64,000 bases of DNA. Source: Antitrichia curtipendula. Taxonomy: Eukaryota; Streptophyta; Bryopsida; Hypnales; Leucodontaceae. Location: positions 37,386,001 through 37,450,000 of the forward strand of contig OX579635.1 of assembly GCA_951230915.1 (NCBI GenBank), given 5' to 3'. The translations under genes were made by a program, and so were the position numbers. Shown piece by piece: positions 22,921 through 34,346 of this stretch; position 1 is the first letter of the stretch, and the number at the start of each line of letters is the position of its first letter. The notes under the pieces are model-generated. The model was not told where the DNA came from and searched no databases. It worked only from the letters and a program-made list of their open reading frames with translations.

Positions 22921-24564
22921 AACGTTATGGATATCAGGGGGAGGGGGCAAGCGTCGTGGGGCCTATTCCCTAGAGATTTTGATATAGTCGTGACAGACAA
23001 AGTTGTCATCATTACTGTACCGTACGTACCAACTTGCAGTAACTTAAGTTATTGATGATAATTTAGGATGAGGCGGCCTTGGGGAGCGGGCGGCCACTGC
23101 CCGTGCAGCCACGTTGCGCCGTTCCCTGTTGCCCAAGATTGAAGTTCCCCTCCCGGTGACCCGTCACACTGTCCGTAGCTGTGTGGCCGCGGTAACGTAT
23201 GCTGTCCTACTTGCTCTTGCTCTTGCTGTGTTCGGGCCATGGCCCTGCCGCTCATGTCACTCTCCCTCTCGTGATCGAACTGAATCCGGCTCCCCCCACC
23301 CTCGCCGCCTCGTCGACTCTGGAACTTACTCGTTTTTCTCTTCAGGTTGTAGTCTATCAAAGACATGACAGGGGGGTTTGGGGACTTGTTTTGGGGGTTC
23401 AGGGTTTCTGGGGTTCAGAGAGTTTGGGATTCTGTAGAAGATTCACTTGTACCAATTGAGTGACTGTGTGTTTGCAAGCCTGGGTTAATTTCTTTGCATC
23501 TCCAAACACTAGCTGTCGTGCATACTCCTTTATCCGGCATCTTACTTTGAACTCTTATCCATGGTCTTATTAGGTTGCCCTTCTGTGTGATGCTTTGGGT
23601 GTTGTTGATCAAGTGATACCAACAGTACGCAAGGAAGACAATATCAATCTCAGCGTTTTTTCTTTTGTGTGGTGTAGGTGGGGGATCTACACAATACGCA
23701 AAGGATTCTCTGGAGAGCAGAGACAATGAGTCACAGTGAGAGGATCTTGATGTCATTTTACAACCTTGAAGGGTCGGCTTCGATTATGAAGTGCGTGATT
23801 GCTGTAAGATCCTCATCTGTCGACTGAGAAGGGGTTTTGGGCTTTCTGGCATATTATAGCTGCTCTTCATGTTGTGAAGAATTCATGCCTTCGTTGTCTC
23901 CGCATAGATCCAGTACATATCTGTTGTCAATGTAAGTACTTAGTCGGATTGAATCAAGGTGTGAAAGCATGTTTCTTGCCCTAAAGTATGAGCTGTGGAG
24001 TTTGTAGGAAAGGCGTGTTTCTCAATTTCTGCAAGAAGCGGTCTATTTGATCTTATGACCTGGATAGTAGCATAGTGACATCTCTGCAAAGCTTCTGTTC
24101 ACAGACAAAGTTACCCCTATCCTTCCTCCGATAGACGTCTTTTAAAGTTTTCATCACCCTTGGAGCTGAGGAGATCGCAGTAATTTAGCATTTTTGAATC
24201 TCCGGGTGACTAGTTCAACTCTATCTCCAACATTCTTTGGAGGAAACAATGAGGACGAACCGGAGCTATGGAGTACAGACATCCAAATAGTTAGCAGCAC
24301 TTGATGAAGCACTGTGATTTTAGGGTCCGTCCGTTGAGGTAACCTGGTAACCGGTGACTACGTGGCTTGACACTCGGGAACGTTGAGCTTGTCTTCTCGC
24401 ATACGGAGCTTGAAAATCTCACCATGAGCTTTTTTAAATTCCAGTCCTTGCCCAATTGCAACTTAGATACGTGGATACAGACGGAAATGCAAAATCCGTC
24501 GTTGAGGACGATGACCGAAAGAAAGCTGTAATTCTGCAAGATCCCTTAATCTGTTTTTTTAGAA
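22921..24564 (+). other. Upstream region and probable 5' leader of the TPR-CHAT gene
   Basis: GC content rises between about 23040 and 24560, and short frames on both strands carry no known domain. The region probably holds the promoter and a long 5' untranslated leader, perhaps with an intron (candidate donors and acceptors exist, none decisive). Several short upstream ATGs are present. No TATA box can be named with confidence. Confidence 0.4.
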
Positions 24565-27500
24565 ATGGCCACTACCAGCAATGCCACTGAATTTGTCAAG
24601 GTTGATTACTCAGTCGGTCAACAACAACCGCAGTCCAACTTCGTGGAACTGCAGAAGGCTGACAGTGGAGTTGTACAACTAGGGATTAAAAGTGACTTCA
24701 ACGAAAGTTCTACAGCAACGATAATTGATAATTTTCCTATAGGAACTTCTGATGGCATACAGTACAGTGGAGAAGATGTAGTCTATAGCCTTGGTGAGAA
24801 TGATGGTTGCAGCATAACTCCTCCGAGGGGGCCCGGGTGCAAATCAGGTTGCAACTTGTGTCCCTGTTCATTCAAGGCAGATGGAGTCGACATCGAAGTT
24901 GATGAAGGGTACCCTTGTCTACAAGAGAAATTGAAGAAAGTCTTCAATAACATGAAGATATGGCTAACGGGATGTAGCTCTGCAGAACGTATCATCCAGT
25001 CTCACTTGGACAGTTTGGAAGATGGTGAAGCTGCCAGTGACATGCTGCTCAGGGGGGTCGAGACCTTAACTGCATCCCTGTCTATCTGCAGTGTCGATTT
25101 GCTCCGGGCTGGCAATTCAACGCATGACGCTTTGCGAGTGGAGGTTGTGAGCAGGTTGCTTTATTCAACTTTAGTTTCAGTTCTTCAAGAGAAGACGCCC
25201 TTCGATGGAATCGTGCATTTGGAGAGGTTGACACAGGACAGGGATTACTTCAACCAAATAGTTGCAGCTTATGGCTATGCGGGGATCACATTGACGACGA
25301 TAGGTAGCCTCCAAATGGCGACAACCGAGCTGTTTAAGAATGGGAAGGATGTTTTGCAGAAACTAAGCCTTCCAGAGTCTTTTCTTTTAACCTATGATAA
25401 AATACGTCAGTGGTATTGTTATCACTGTCTCATTTGGGGTGACTGTTGCTTTCAGTTGAAAGAGTACGAGGACAGCAAGCCATGGTATGAAGCTGCTCTG
25501 AGGGTGGCGAAGTTTGGTTTAACCTATCCGGAAATTGTCTCACATGCCAACCCAGATTCTAATGCTGAGTCATCTATGGCTAAGGCTCGGCATAATGAGT
25601 GGAAGACTATAGCAGCTGAATGTCATTCTCATATTGCCATGATGTGTCACAACGTTGCAAATTACGAAGAAGCCGCAAAGCACTGGTATGATGCTGCCAA
25701 ACTACATGATGATCGTACCAAAGGGGAAGATGCACAGACCAAGGGGGACAAAGCTTTGACATCTCTATTTTATTCTGGTGATGCTGTCAAAGCCTTGGAT
25801 GCTGTAAAGCAACTATTATTACAGACCTCAAATTTAGACTCAAATTTGTCCATGAGGAGAGCGGAACTACTAGCTTTCAAAGGTAGGATCGAGGCTTTCA
25901 AAGGATACTTTGACGACTCTATCTCTTCGTTAAAGGAAGCTAAGAGATACTATGAAGAAAAAAAGTGCTTGGAGGATCCAAAGCTGGTCACCATCAATCT
26001 TTATTTGTTATTGGTCCATTCAAGGAACCATGACTACAGGGCTGCCCTACATGTTGTGCAAGGTTTTCAGGACGTCATCAATAGGTATCACAAGCATACG
26101 ACGAGGTGGTTCCTTTGGGAAGCTCACAAAGCTCACATTTACATAGACCTTGGAGAATTCGAAACTGCCTCTTTAATCTTGGACCAAGTTGAAGTCCCCG
26201 AGGCCCAGAACTGGAAAAGGTTAGAAGCATTTGTAGCATCAGTCCGGGCAAAATTGTATTTATACCAAAATCACCGCGATATTGAAAGCGTTCAAGACCA
26301 GTATGATACGATGGAAAAGTCGATCAAAGAAGTCGATCAAGTTCGTGGGTTGCCTGCTGGACCTAACCTTCCAATCGCAGGCGTTGCTAACATGCGCTCC
26401 ATGTACTTAAATATTGACACTTGGAACATACAAGACCTTGAAGAAATGTACGCCGTTTGCCAACAGCGAGTAGTCTTGTTAAGGGATAAACCTGGAGAAG
26501 AGATTGAGTTGGCACGGGCACTATTTAGACAAGCGGTCGCGCTTGGGAAAAGATTGGCACTTATGCCAAAGTGGAATCATCATGATTATGAAATCAACAA
26601 ACTCATCGACGAAGCTATTCAATTGGTAGAGACTCGAGATCGTAGGTTTCTCGCCATCCTCAAATTTGCAAAGACTGTATTCATCCAAAACTTCGATCCA
26701 TCTACTGGGGAGTCAGAGGGTTATGATGCAGCATTAATTTTTGCGGAGTTGCAACTGAACTTGAAGGATTTGAAAACTGCGTGGATCAGTTTGTTTGAGT
26801 TGGAAATGATGCAAATTTTCAATTTCATGCAGTATATTTCGCTACTTCATTACAAAACCCCAATGAAGGCACTACTTTGGGCTGAGCGCGGGCGTATGAG
26901 GCTCTTTATGCACCTTACTAAACAAGATGGAAACACTGATCTTCTCAATGTGGAGAAAGCAGCTCTAGAGAGAGTAGCTCAGCAGTCAATTTTATCTCAA
27001 GCTCTTGAGCATCAGAAACCAATATTTGAGTTGCATGGACCAAGAGAGCAAGTTTCATTCTCAGGAGAATCGCTCCAAGGGAAGCGACAAGGCAATTACC
27101 TGACAAACGAAAAGCCTCATGAGGGTCTGACCCAGGTTGTGGAAGGAATTTACGACAATGCCAAGAAGCTACGTGGTTCAGATGAGCTTTGGTTTGATAG
27201 AGATGATGCACTTGCTGAAAAGTTCTTGCTTGATGCGGTCGAAAAGTGTGGTTCCGGAGCGTTGATCCTTGAGTACACTGTTTGGGAGGAAATGCGGCTT
27301 TCATATATTATTTATGCTGTCTTCATTGACCAACAGGGTCAAGTTCACGTCAAACATGAAATTTTATTGATAAGTGACTATTATAGTCTGATTCGAAAAG
27401 ATAAAAAGAAGTGGCTATGGGGCGAAACATTGAAGGATCTCATTGACAAGACTCGAGAGTTTATTTCGAAAGCAAAAGACGACCTTGCAATGGAAGGTCT

Positions 27501-28676
27501 CAGCATGTTACATTCACTGCTTATCTCTCCTGTTCAAGAATATGTAGATAAATGCCAAAGGCTCATTCTAGCTGTTCATGACGACCTGGCGCTGGTGCCA
27601 TTCGCGGCACTCTACAACAGAAGAAGGAAAAAATTTCTTGTGCAAGAGAAAATACTTAGCTACATTCCATCCATTCGTGTTTTGCATTATTGTTTCCATC
27701 GGCAAACTGAATTCAAGCAAAACATGCAGAAGAAGTTGTTGGGCCCTCCTTTCATTGCAGGCAATCCCGAGTCCATGCCAGGATGGGGTATGAAGGCACT
27801 TCGAAGAGCAGGTGAAGAAGCCACTCGTGTGGCCCAGATGCTAGGCGTTAGGCCTTACATTGGTCTCGACATGACCAAGAATGCGGTCAAGAATGGGCTT
27901 TCCAATGGATCTATTGTGCTTCTGGCCACCCATGGACTTGTAGACGAGTTTTATCCTCATGGAGTATTAATTCTTCAAGATCGCAACTCACGAAGTTCTT
28001 CGACGACTCTGACCAATGTTAACAAGGACGTTGATGCTACAATCTCCTCTGATGAGATTGCAAGTTTACCCGGGGGCATTCGAGCAGGCTTAGTCGTCTT
28101 AAGTGCATGTGAAACTGCAAAGGGAAAGGTAACAAGTGAGGGTTTGTTGGGACTGGGTCGATCCCTTCTTCAAGGTGGTGCACCAACCGCAATTCTCACT
28201 TTATGGGAGGTCGGTGACTTCAGCAATAAAGTTTTGGTGGAAGGTGATGAACTCCCACTCTAACTTAAAATTCCATCATGTACCTTTCTAGCTACAATCA
28301 TTGTCGTGGATTATATCTTGCTTACAAGAATGTAATGAAAATGTGAAAACTGATTGGCTGCCCTATTCCAAGCATCTGTTTCATCCTGTCCATAGACAGT
28401 AATTTGATAACTGCATCATGAGACTTACGTGGAATCCATGCATTGTGCTCAGGAATGTTCCAACAATTCGTGGATGAGGGCAAGGATGTGGCAGAATCAT
28501 TACAGTTAACGATGTGGCAGATGATGAACGATGAAACAAACGGAAAAAAGAAATATTCGATCTACCAGTGGGCTTCACTGGTTGTGCTCGGGTCGCCTGT
28601 CTTGAAGTATGACTCCACTGCACTCTTACGTAGTGAGAACATGTGTCCAGCGCTTCTGAGCGGACTTTCCCTCTGA
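24565..28676 (+). CDS. TPR-CHAT protein (caspase-like HetF-associated with TPRs), two exons
   Basis: Joining 24565-28243 to 28453-28676 gives 1300 residues. The first exon read alone stops at 28263, but the donor GAAG|GTGATG and acceptor CTCAG|GA match in phase and restore the CHAT core: LTLWEVGDFSNKVLVEG continues into MFQQFVDEGKDVAESL and ends with WASLVVLGSPVLKYD. Layout: a low-complexity N-terminus with a Cys cluster (C92, C96, C99, C101), an alpha-helical TPR-like region of roughly residues 130-800, and a CHAT domain from about 930. The catalytic pair is present: His1123 in LLATHG and Cys1182 in LSACETAKG. CHAT domains are caspase/separase-fold peptidases, and TPR-CHAT proteins are often proteases switched on by a partner. 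The start has a good plant context (gaaATGGCC). The gene appears intact. Substrate and role are unknown. Confidence 0.88.
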
Positions 28677-28701
28677 AACGACCATAAGTGCAACCTCCGG
28701 G

Positions 28702-28717
28702 AAACCCTAAACCCTAA
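28702..28717 (+). promoter_or_regulatory. Double telo-box / two-unit interstitial telomeric motif
   Basis: AAACCCTAAACCCTAA is two units of the plant telomere repeat, 25 bp after the TPR-CHAT stop codon. It could be a telo-box of a promoter for an unrecognised downstream transcript ('gccgatATGgtaat' at about 28828 would be an ATG directly followed by a GT donor, as in eEF2). It could equally be chance or a repair scar. Confidence 0.4.
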
Positions 28718-29998
28718 TAACCCATCTTCCTAAAGCTTCACGGAGCAATATGTCACGCTTTGTTAAATGTCAAAACAAGTCTATCTTCTGATTTGAGCTT
28801 TTGATTCTAAGCCAAGCACTTCCGATCGCCGATATGGTAATTTAGCTAGACCCATTCGAGAATTCTAGGTAATATCGAGTTAATTGGGGCGATTATTCTG
28901 ATTATAGTATGCAAAGTGCAATGATCTTCAGTAGAGGCGTTGCAGGAATAGCACCCTAGTGTAGGTACTTCAGAATTGCTCATCTTTTTTTCACATCGAG
29001 TAATTTGCATCCTTCGGTGCAGTTGTTTGTCTTGGCAGCGTCGTCTGAGTTATTTGCTAGATTTTACAGGGTTGAAAAACTTTGTATGATTGACATGGGC
29101 AATTATACTGTCAGCAGTACAGCATACGTACTACCACGCAAATTCTCCTTCTGTACATAAATTACAGCCGTGTTTGCTACTGTTCTGTTTCCTTCTGGAG
29201 CTCAGCTTCTTTGAGCTTGGTGCATTTCAGAAATTGGCTGTTTGTGTACGAGTCCATTACTCTTCAGATTTGACCCGTTCAGATCAAGTCCCTGTCGCTG
29301 CTTGCTGTATATTCAACTAAGCATGGAATGCGCATGCCTGCTCTGTAGATATTGGTATAGAAATTGGTGTAGAAGGGTGTTTGTAAAGAAAGTACATGCA
29401 AAGGAAGGATAATTATTCGGCGTTGCTATAAATTAAACCCCTTAGAGGTCTAAATGGAGGTAGTCTTCTGAGTCTCTATAATGAGATTTTAGAGCAGTTA
29501 CGGGAGCAGGTTCTACGGCTTTTTGATGAAGCGTACGAAGGAATGTAATGCGCGAAAACTTCACCAAGTGAGCTCAAACCCTATGAAAAGGATTTAGTGA
29601 ATCAATTTATTTGTTTGTGTAGGGAAACCTGCGTTTGTTTCTGCAGGGATTTTAATCACTCCGTCAAAAGGAATTTTTTGAAGTCAAGCTCTTTTTGTTA
29701 TTACAGGAAGAAGTGGGCTCTTTAATTTCAGCAAGATAAGTTACGCTTTGTTCACAATTTGGATGCCTACCTGGTGTCCATCCAACGACAGTTTCTTGGT
29801 TTGTCTCAGGGAAGCTGGTAAGGATTTTGCTTCCTTGCTTGCTTTCGTAATTTTCCTGTCCATGTAGACCTTATCATGATTCCGAAAATATAGGAATCAG
29901 AACCTGGTATTGCTGAGCAGATAAGGGATATAACTTAGTAGAAGCACCTGATTTGGCCATGGCTATTGTTCTGCCAGTGTGAGATGCTCTTTATTCTA
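28718..29998. other. Moderate-GC flank, no gene recognised
   Basis: Part of this is likely 3' UTR of the TPR-CHAT gene. Base composition is less AT-rich than ordinary spacer, so a non-coding transcript or UTR exons are possible, but no protein domain was seen in any frame. Confidence 0.35.
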
Positions 29999-30100
29999 TT
30001 AGAGCATCACCATGCATCCTCTTTAACGGATGACCTCTTAAGAGAGGCCTCCAAAACTGGTCCACCCGTCCTGCAAAAGGGATGACTAGCAGTGTAGGAC

Positions 30101-30205
30101 GACTTGCAAACATTGGTCGGCTTGCAAAACGGGGTCATTATGCAATCCTCGTACGACGACTTGCAAACATTGGTCGGCTTGCAAAACAGGGTCATTGTGC
30201 AGGCC
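30101..30205. repeat. 57-bp tandem duplication
   Basis: 'gacttgcaaacattggtcgg' begins at 30101 and 30158. The copies are almost identical over ~48 bp (differences such as acggggtcatta / acagggtcattg), so the duplication is recent. It lies in the left subterminal part of the PIF/Harbinger-like element. Confidence 0.8.
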
Positions 30206-30960
30206 TCTTCGCGGCCTCTACTGCAGCGTGCGACAAAACAGAGTTGCCTTTCCGGAACTTCGGTGGTGAAGCCTTTTACCTCATTTCATATTGTTTTTTT
30301 TCTGTTTTAAGCCTTGCTACTACTCCCGCCGCAGTCACTTGCTCTTGCCATGGCAAAGGAGCATCTGCACAATAGTGTCAACAGAAATTAGTCTCTCTCA
30401 TCAGGGACTCTTGTTCTATAAACTGTATTCACTGGCACATCACTCTGAAACTTTGAAACCCTACTCTCATGTCAAAACTTGCAATTTGCAATGCGCTTGA
30501 ACCTCGTTCTTTACTTCTGGTTTGCAATTTGTCACAAATTGGTTCAGATATTTTGAAGCTTATGGCAATAATAAGCTAAGAATTTCATTTTAAGATTTAT
30601 GTTTTTGAGCAAAGTCCGTGAATCTTTGTCCTCAACTTCATGAGAATGATAGACCTTTTCATGAGTCTTCACTCTCAATGCCGTTGAAATGTTAGACATT
30701 TTCAAGCTTATGCATGAGTCGTTACATTCAAAATCATCCAATTTTTATAAATATAAAACAACTTAATCCCTAAATGCCCTTTGGCACCAAAATGTGGTGT
30801 CAGAGAAACCAACATATTTAGCCTTTCATTCCAATAATTAAAACAAGCATATTTAGCCTTTCAACAGCTTAGACAATCTCTTTCAATAGTTAATGCAGAA
30901 GAACGAGAGTGCGCATCTTCATGTTCATCAAGAGTCCATTAGCAACTCCAACTCGGTTTC

Positions 30961-31884
30961 TTAACCCCTAAAGCCCCGAGGCCTGTTCTCCATCAAAACA
31001 CACTCAGAATTGCCAATTCTATTGCAAAGAGCAAAAAACTATCAAAATTGTTTTTTTTTGCATATCTAACCATAGGATCTTATACTAGACTAGTATGAGA
31101 ATGTGTGCAAGAAATTTTAGAAACTTTGACCAAATAGATTGCAAGATATTTGCATTCAAAGTGAAAAAAACAAGTTTTTTTTGCACCTTGCTTGATTAGA
31201 TTTTTGGGCTTTGAACCTATTTAACTTAAATTTTTTGTATTGTTGGTTTTGATTTTCTAAGTTTATATGTTGAATACTTCAGTTGAGAATCTAGGAAAAA
31301 AAATTCAAGAAAAAAACACTAAATTTTTACTCACTAAAAAATTGTTAAGTAGAAGTAGGTTCAAGATTGAAGGAATAACTAAATCATTAATAGCTCTAAG
31401 ACAAAATTGAAATACCATAATCCCAACGGTGAGATTGTTCTAGCAAGAAAATTCAACCTTGTTTAACAATTTTTTTCTGAAAATTGTAAAAACTGCATTA
31501 AAAAATGAATCCTAAAAGTTATTTTTTCAAGAAGATGCTTAGATTGCCCGAAAAACTAAGATTGTCCATAACTTTTTCATTATTAGTCCAAATAGAATGA
31601 ATCAAAGCTTCAGATGTAGACAAAAAGACATAGATTTTGAACAAAATATTTAAGAAATTTATTTTGACTTTCTGTGATTTTTTTGTGCTGCCCGCCAAAC
31701 TCTATTTTTGGTATAACTTTTTCTCTCGGGCACCAATTGAAATAAAAATTATATATCCACAAAGCTCTTGCAGAACTGTACAACCTCAAAAAATCCAAAA
31801 AAATTTCTCTACAAATTGAGGTCACAGGAACCTACCCGGACCCAAATTGTCCTCCGAGGGGACAAACGGGGTTTTAGGGGTTAA
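30961..31884 (-). mobile_element. TTAA-ended element, second subfamily (924 bp), nested
   Basis: The ends are TTAACCCCTAAAG (30961-30973) and TTTTAGGGGTTAA (31872-31884). The interior is only partly alignable to the 4403 copy ('gattgcaagatatttgcatt', 'cccaacggtgagattgttct', 'aggaacctaccc'), so it defines a diverged subfamily shared with 1-911. It lies inside the PIF/Harbinger-like element, which dates it as the younger insertion. A lone related end (TTAATCCCTAAATGCC) occurs just upstream at 30763. Confidence 0.7.
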
Positions 31885-31983
31885 GAGGTAATAGGTGGGG
31901 CAGTCCTCTAAAATGTGGCTTGAAAAATGGATGCCCTCCCATTTTGCAAGCCAAATTTTAGAGGACGCGTGGTGATGCTCTTA

Positions 31984-32435
31984 CAAATGGTCTTTATTCC
32001 ACCATGAGTGAACACTGAAAGTTGTTGCATGTGAGCCAATCATTACGCCCTAAACTCTGTATCTGCATTTATGGCAAAAAAAGGTGCATCTATGGTTGAC
32101 ATTGAATAAATCTTGATCCCTGACGAACATAAACTTCTAAAATTTGTAAGAAATTTGGGGGGCATCAAAAAGTTATTGAACTCTTCACATTTAGAGTACT
32201 TCACAAAATGGGGAAGTGAAACAAATTAGCTCAAGCACATTTTACACCTTAAAATGCTTGAAATTTCTTAAAGTGGCAGTTGTTGGTGACTTTTTCTTGT
32301 AAGTAGTGGACGCTATTTGCAGGTCACGTTAAGACTATATTGGGTCTTGCACTGGCCTACTACCGTTGTCAATTCAGAAGACTTTGTGACATGGAATAGC
32401 AACTCCTAACTTAACTTCTTGATGCCAATGTGAGA
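31984..32435. other. AT-rich spacer, nothing recognised
   Basis: This is short spacer between mobile elements; no gene or paired repeat ends were identified. Confidence 0.4.
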
Positions 32436-32743
32436 TAAGGTAGGAGGCTCTTAAAGCAACCCTTTAAGAGCCGATTGCATTTTTAGGGAAGCTAAACTCC
32501 TTTGAAACAATTTTCAGTAAATTTTACTAGGATGCAAAATGGAATTGGCATCTAATCCAAGTCGTGTCATCTTCTATGGACCTTTGTGGAATTAGTTACA
32601 ATTTTTTGAAGTTGAAACGCAGTGGTTTCTACAAGCGTCCCCCTCCTAAAATGTACAATGTTGATACATTGAAGAAAGTAAAATGTACCTCTGTGTTAGA
32701 GGTTGCTTTTAGAGGCAGGTTTCTTTTAGAGACACCTACCTTA
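32436..32743 (+). mobile_element. TAAGGTAG-ended MITE, copy of 308 bp
   Basis: The left end TAAGGTAGGAGGCTCTTAAA and right end (reverse complement TAAGGTAGGTGTCTCTAAAA) match at 17 of 20 positions. TA is present on both sides. The interior is largely different from the 17433 copy. A short frame inside has no recognisable domain. Confidence 0.65.
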
Positions 32744-32810
32744 GAGCGTGTGGAGTGTGAATTTGGTGAATGTATGGTAATTCTTTTATGAGCAAGGTTT
32801 TTAACCCCTA

Positions 32811-33658
32811 AATGCCCAAGGCCTTTTTTGAGCTTCCAAGAATGTGTTCTAAATTGGACAAAGAGACAACATTTTGATAAGTTGTATCAAATTCAAATTA
32901 GACAAGTTAGAAATCACATAGGAAAAAAAAATACAACAATATTACTTATAGATTGAAAGATTATAATATTTGATCATAATGGTGTTAAAACTACGAAAGT
33001 GATTTGAACTCTTTCAATTCTCTTTTCACATGTCAAACCTAAAAAAGTTGGTCACCAAAAAAATATGAGGATGAAGGGCCTAACATGCATAATTTCAATC
33101 AATTTATAGCTTCTCAAAATCTACTCTACAATTTCTTTTAAATGAATTTCTAATGTGATTTTTTCTCTAAGATCTAGTGTATTTGAGGCTCATTTAGAAA
33201 GAGCCCTCAACACTATACAAAGTCAAGATTGCAATGGACACCCTTGCACAAAATCTTGAGTAGAAAAATCATAATCAATCATTTATGCCATATTTAACTA
33301 CTTTTGGACTTTTAAGGGAATTTTGGACTTTGTCCATCGGGAGATCTCCTGATGTCATAGATATCTAAAATCTAAACCTGTTGTACATTTTTCAATTCAC
33401 CTAGTCCAAAATCTATATCATTTCTAGATTTATAAAATCTATAAAAGTCAAAGTCTACAACTGTCTTAGATGTCCCTTTATCAATTTTGGACTTTGCAAA
33501 GTCCAAAAATAGTTAAATATGGCATATTTTCAAAATTAGATTTTTCAAATGCTAAAACTAGACTTCCAAAATAATTTTTCAAAAATATAAAGTACTAAAA
33601 ATAGAAACTTGGTTATTGTCGGCACCAAAATTTGGTGCCTCAGGCATGTAGGGGTTAA
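32811..33658. mobile_element. TTAA-ended element, third subfamily (848 bp), with nested MITE
   Basis: The left end TTAACCCCTAAATGCC (32811) and the right end (reverse complement TTAACCCCTACATGCC, to 33658) are inverted repeats with one mismatch. A 241-bp MITE is inserted at 33285-33525. Next to the right end the short palindrome 'ggcaccaaaatttggtgcc' occurs, which resembles the lone end at 30763. No coding frame is present. Confidence 0.7.
33285..33525. mobile_element. 241-bp MITE nested in a TTAA element
   Basis: The left end starts TGCCATATTTAACTACTTTT and continues with GGACTTT. The right end is its reverse complement with one mismatch in about 26 bp. TA on both sides is compatible with a TA target duplication. 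An inner 'ttttggactttg' is also mirrored. Confidence 0.7.
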
Positions 33659-33686
33659 CCAATTCTTTGTTCAACATTTGTTTGAG

Positions 33687-34083
33687 TAAGGTAGGAGGCT
33701 TTGAAATGGAACGGGCATTAAGAATGGACCCTACAAACGGTTGTGAAATGGAAATCAGTTGGTTCTGAAATTGACATGTATAGTCATTGAATGAATCAAG
33801 AAAAAAAACATTATCAATTGCAAGAGCCAATCATTTGCTTTGCTTTCCCCATCTTTCTTTAGAATTGCAAGTGAACCGATTATAAAAGACCTTATGACCC
33901 AACTCGTTTGGAAATTTTCATAAGTAATTCAAAAATGCTTGGAAAAATACAAAACCACTTGGGTTACATTCCTTGTCTATTTCTCTTTGTCTGGAAAATG
34001 AGCTAAAATTATTCCTGTCCAATAAAATACACAAAAAAGGCAGAACATCCCTTAGATGTGCCATTTCTGAGCCTCCTTCCTTA
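33687..34083 (+). mobile_element. TAAGGTAG-ended MITE, complete copy (397 bp)
   Basis: The left end TAAGGTAGGAGGCTTTGAAA and right end (reverse complement TAAGGAAGGAGGCTCAGAAA) match at 17 of 20. The interior is homologous to 17433-17846. Its left 150 bp are the best match to the truncated inverted copy at 7139-7285. It lies 28 bp after the end of a TTAA element. Confidence 0.75.
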
Positions 34084-34205
34084 CATGCTTTTATCAGTTT
34101 TGTCTGTAGTTTTTCATCTGCCTTTTGAAAGCACTCGCTTCCGTTGGATCTGACGATCTCACTTTTCTGACTGTTGCTCTCTGATCTCAGTTAAGATAAT
34201 GATTA

Positions 34206-34346
34206 GCTCTTGTAATAGAGAAATCATTTTTCCTCAATGCATTCAATTGCTAAAGTGGTCCATTTTAGGATCACCCCATTTCCATTCTCCACCAACAATT
34301 AGGGGCGGTTTGAAGAAGATAGGTGCTTTTAGAATACACTACCTTA
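34206..34346 (-). repeat. Truncated inverted copy of the TAAGGTAG-ended MITE
   Basis: Read on the minus strand it begins TAAGGTAGTGTATTCTAAAA and matches the first ~140 bp of 17433-17846 closely ('cttcttcaaaccgcccct', 'tggagaatgga.atggggtg'). The other end is missing. Confidence 0.7.

Larger units (their letters stand above)
30002..31980. mobile_element. PIF/Harbinger-like element split by a TTAA element
   Basis: The left end GAGCATCACCATGCATCCTC (30002) and right end (reverse complement GAGCATCACCACGCGTCCTC, to 31980) differ at two positions. A 3-bp direct repeat TTA flanks it (29999-30001, 31981-31983), as expected for PIF/Harbinger. A complete TTAA element (30961-31884) sits inside, leaving about 1055 bp of host element. 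Its right subterminal part (31903-31966) is a near-perfect hairpin of about 28-bp arms. No transposase frame is present, so it is non-autonomous. Confidence 0.7.

Noticed and set aside
23049..23459. Several 80-105 codon frames on both strands upstream of the TPR-CHAT gene
   Set aside because: They overlap each other in a GC-rich leader or promoter and encode low-complexity peptides without any domain.
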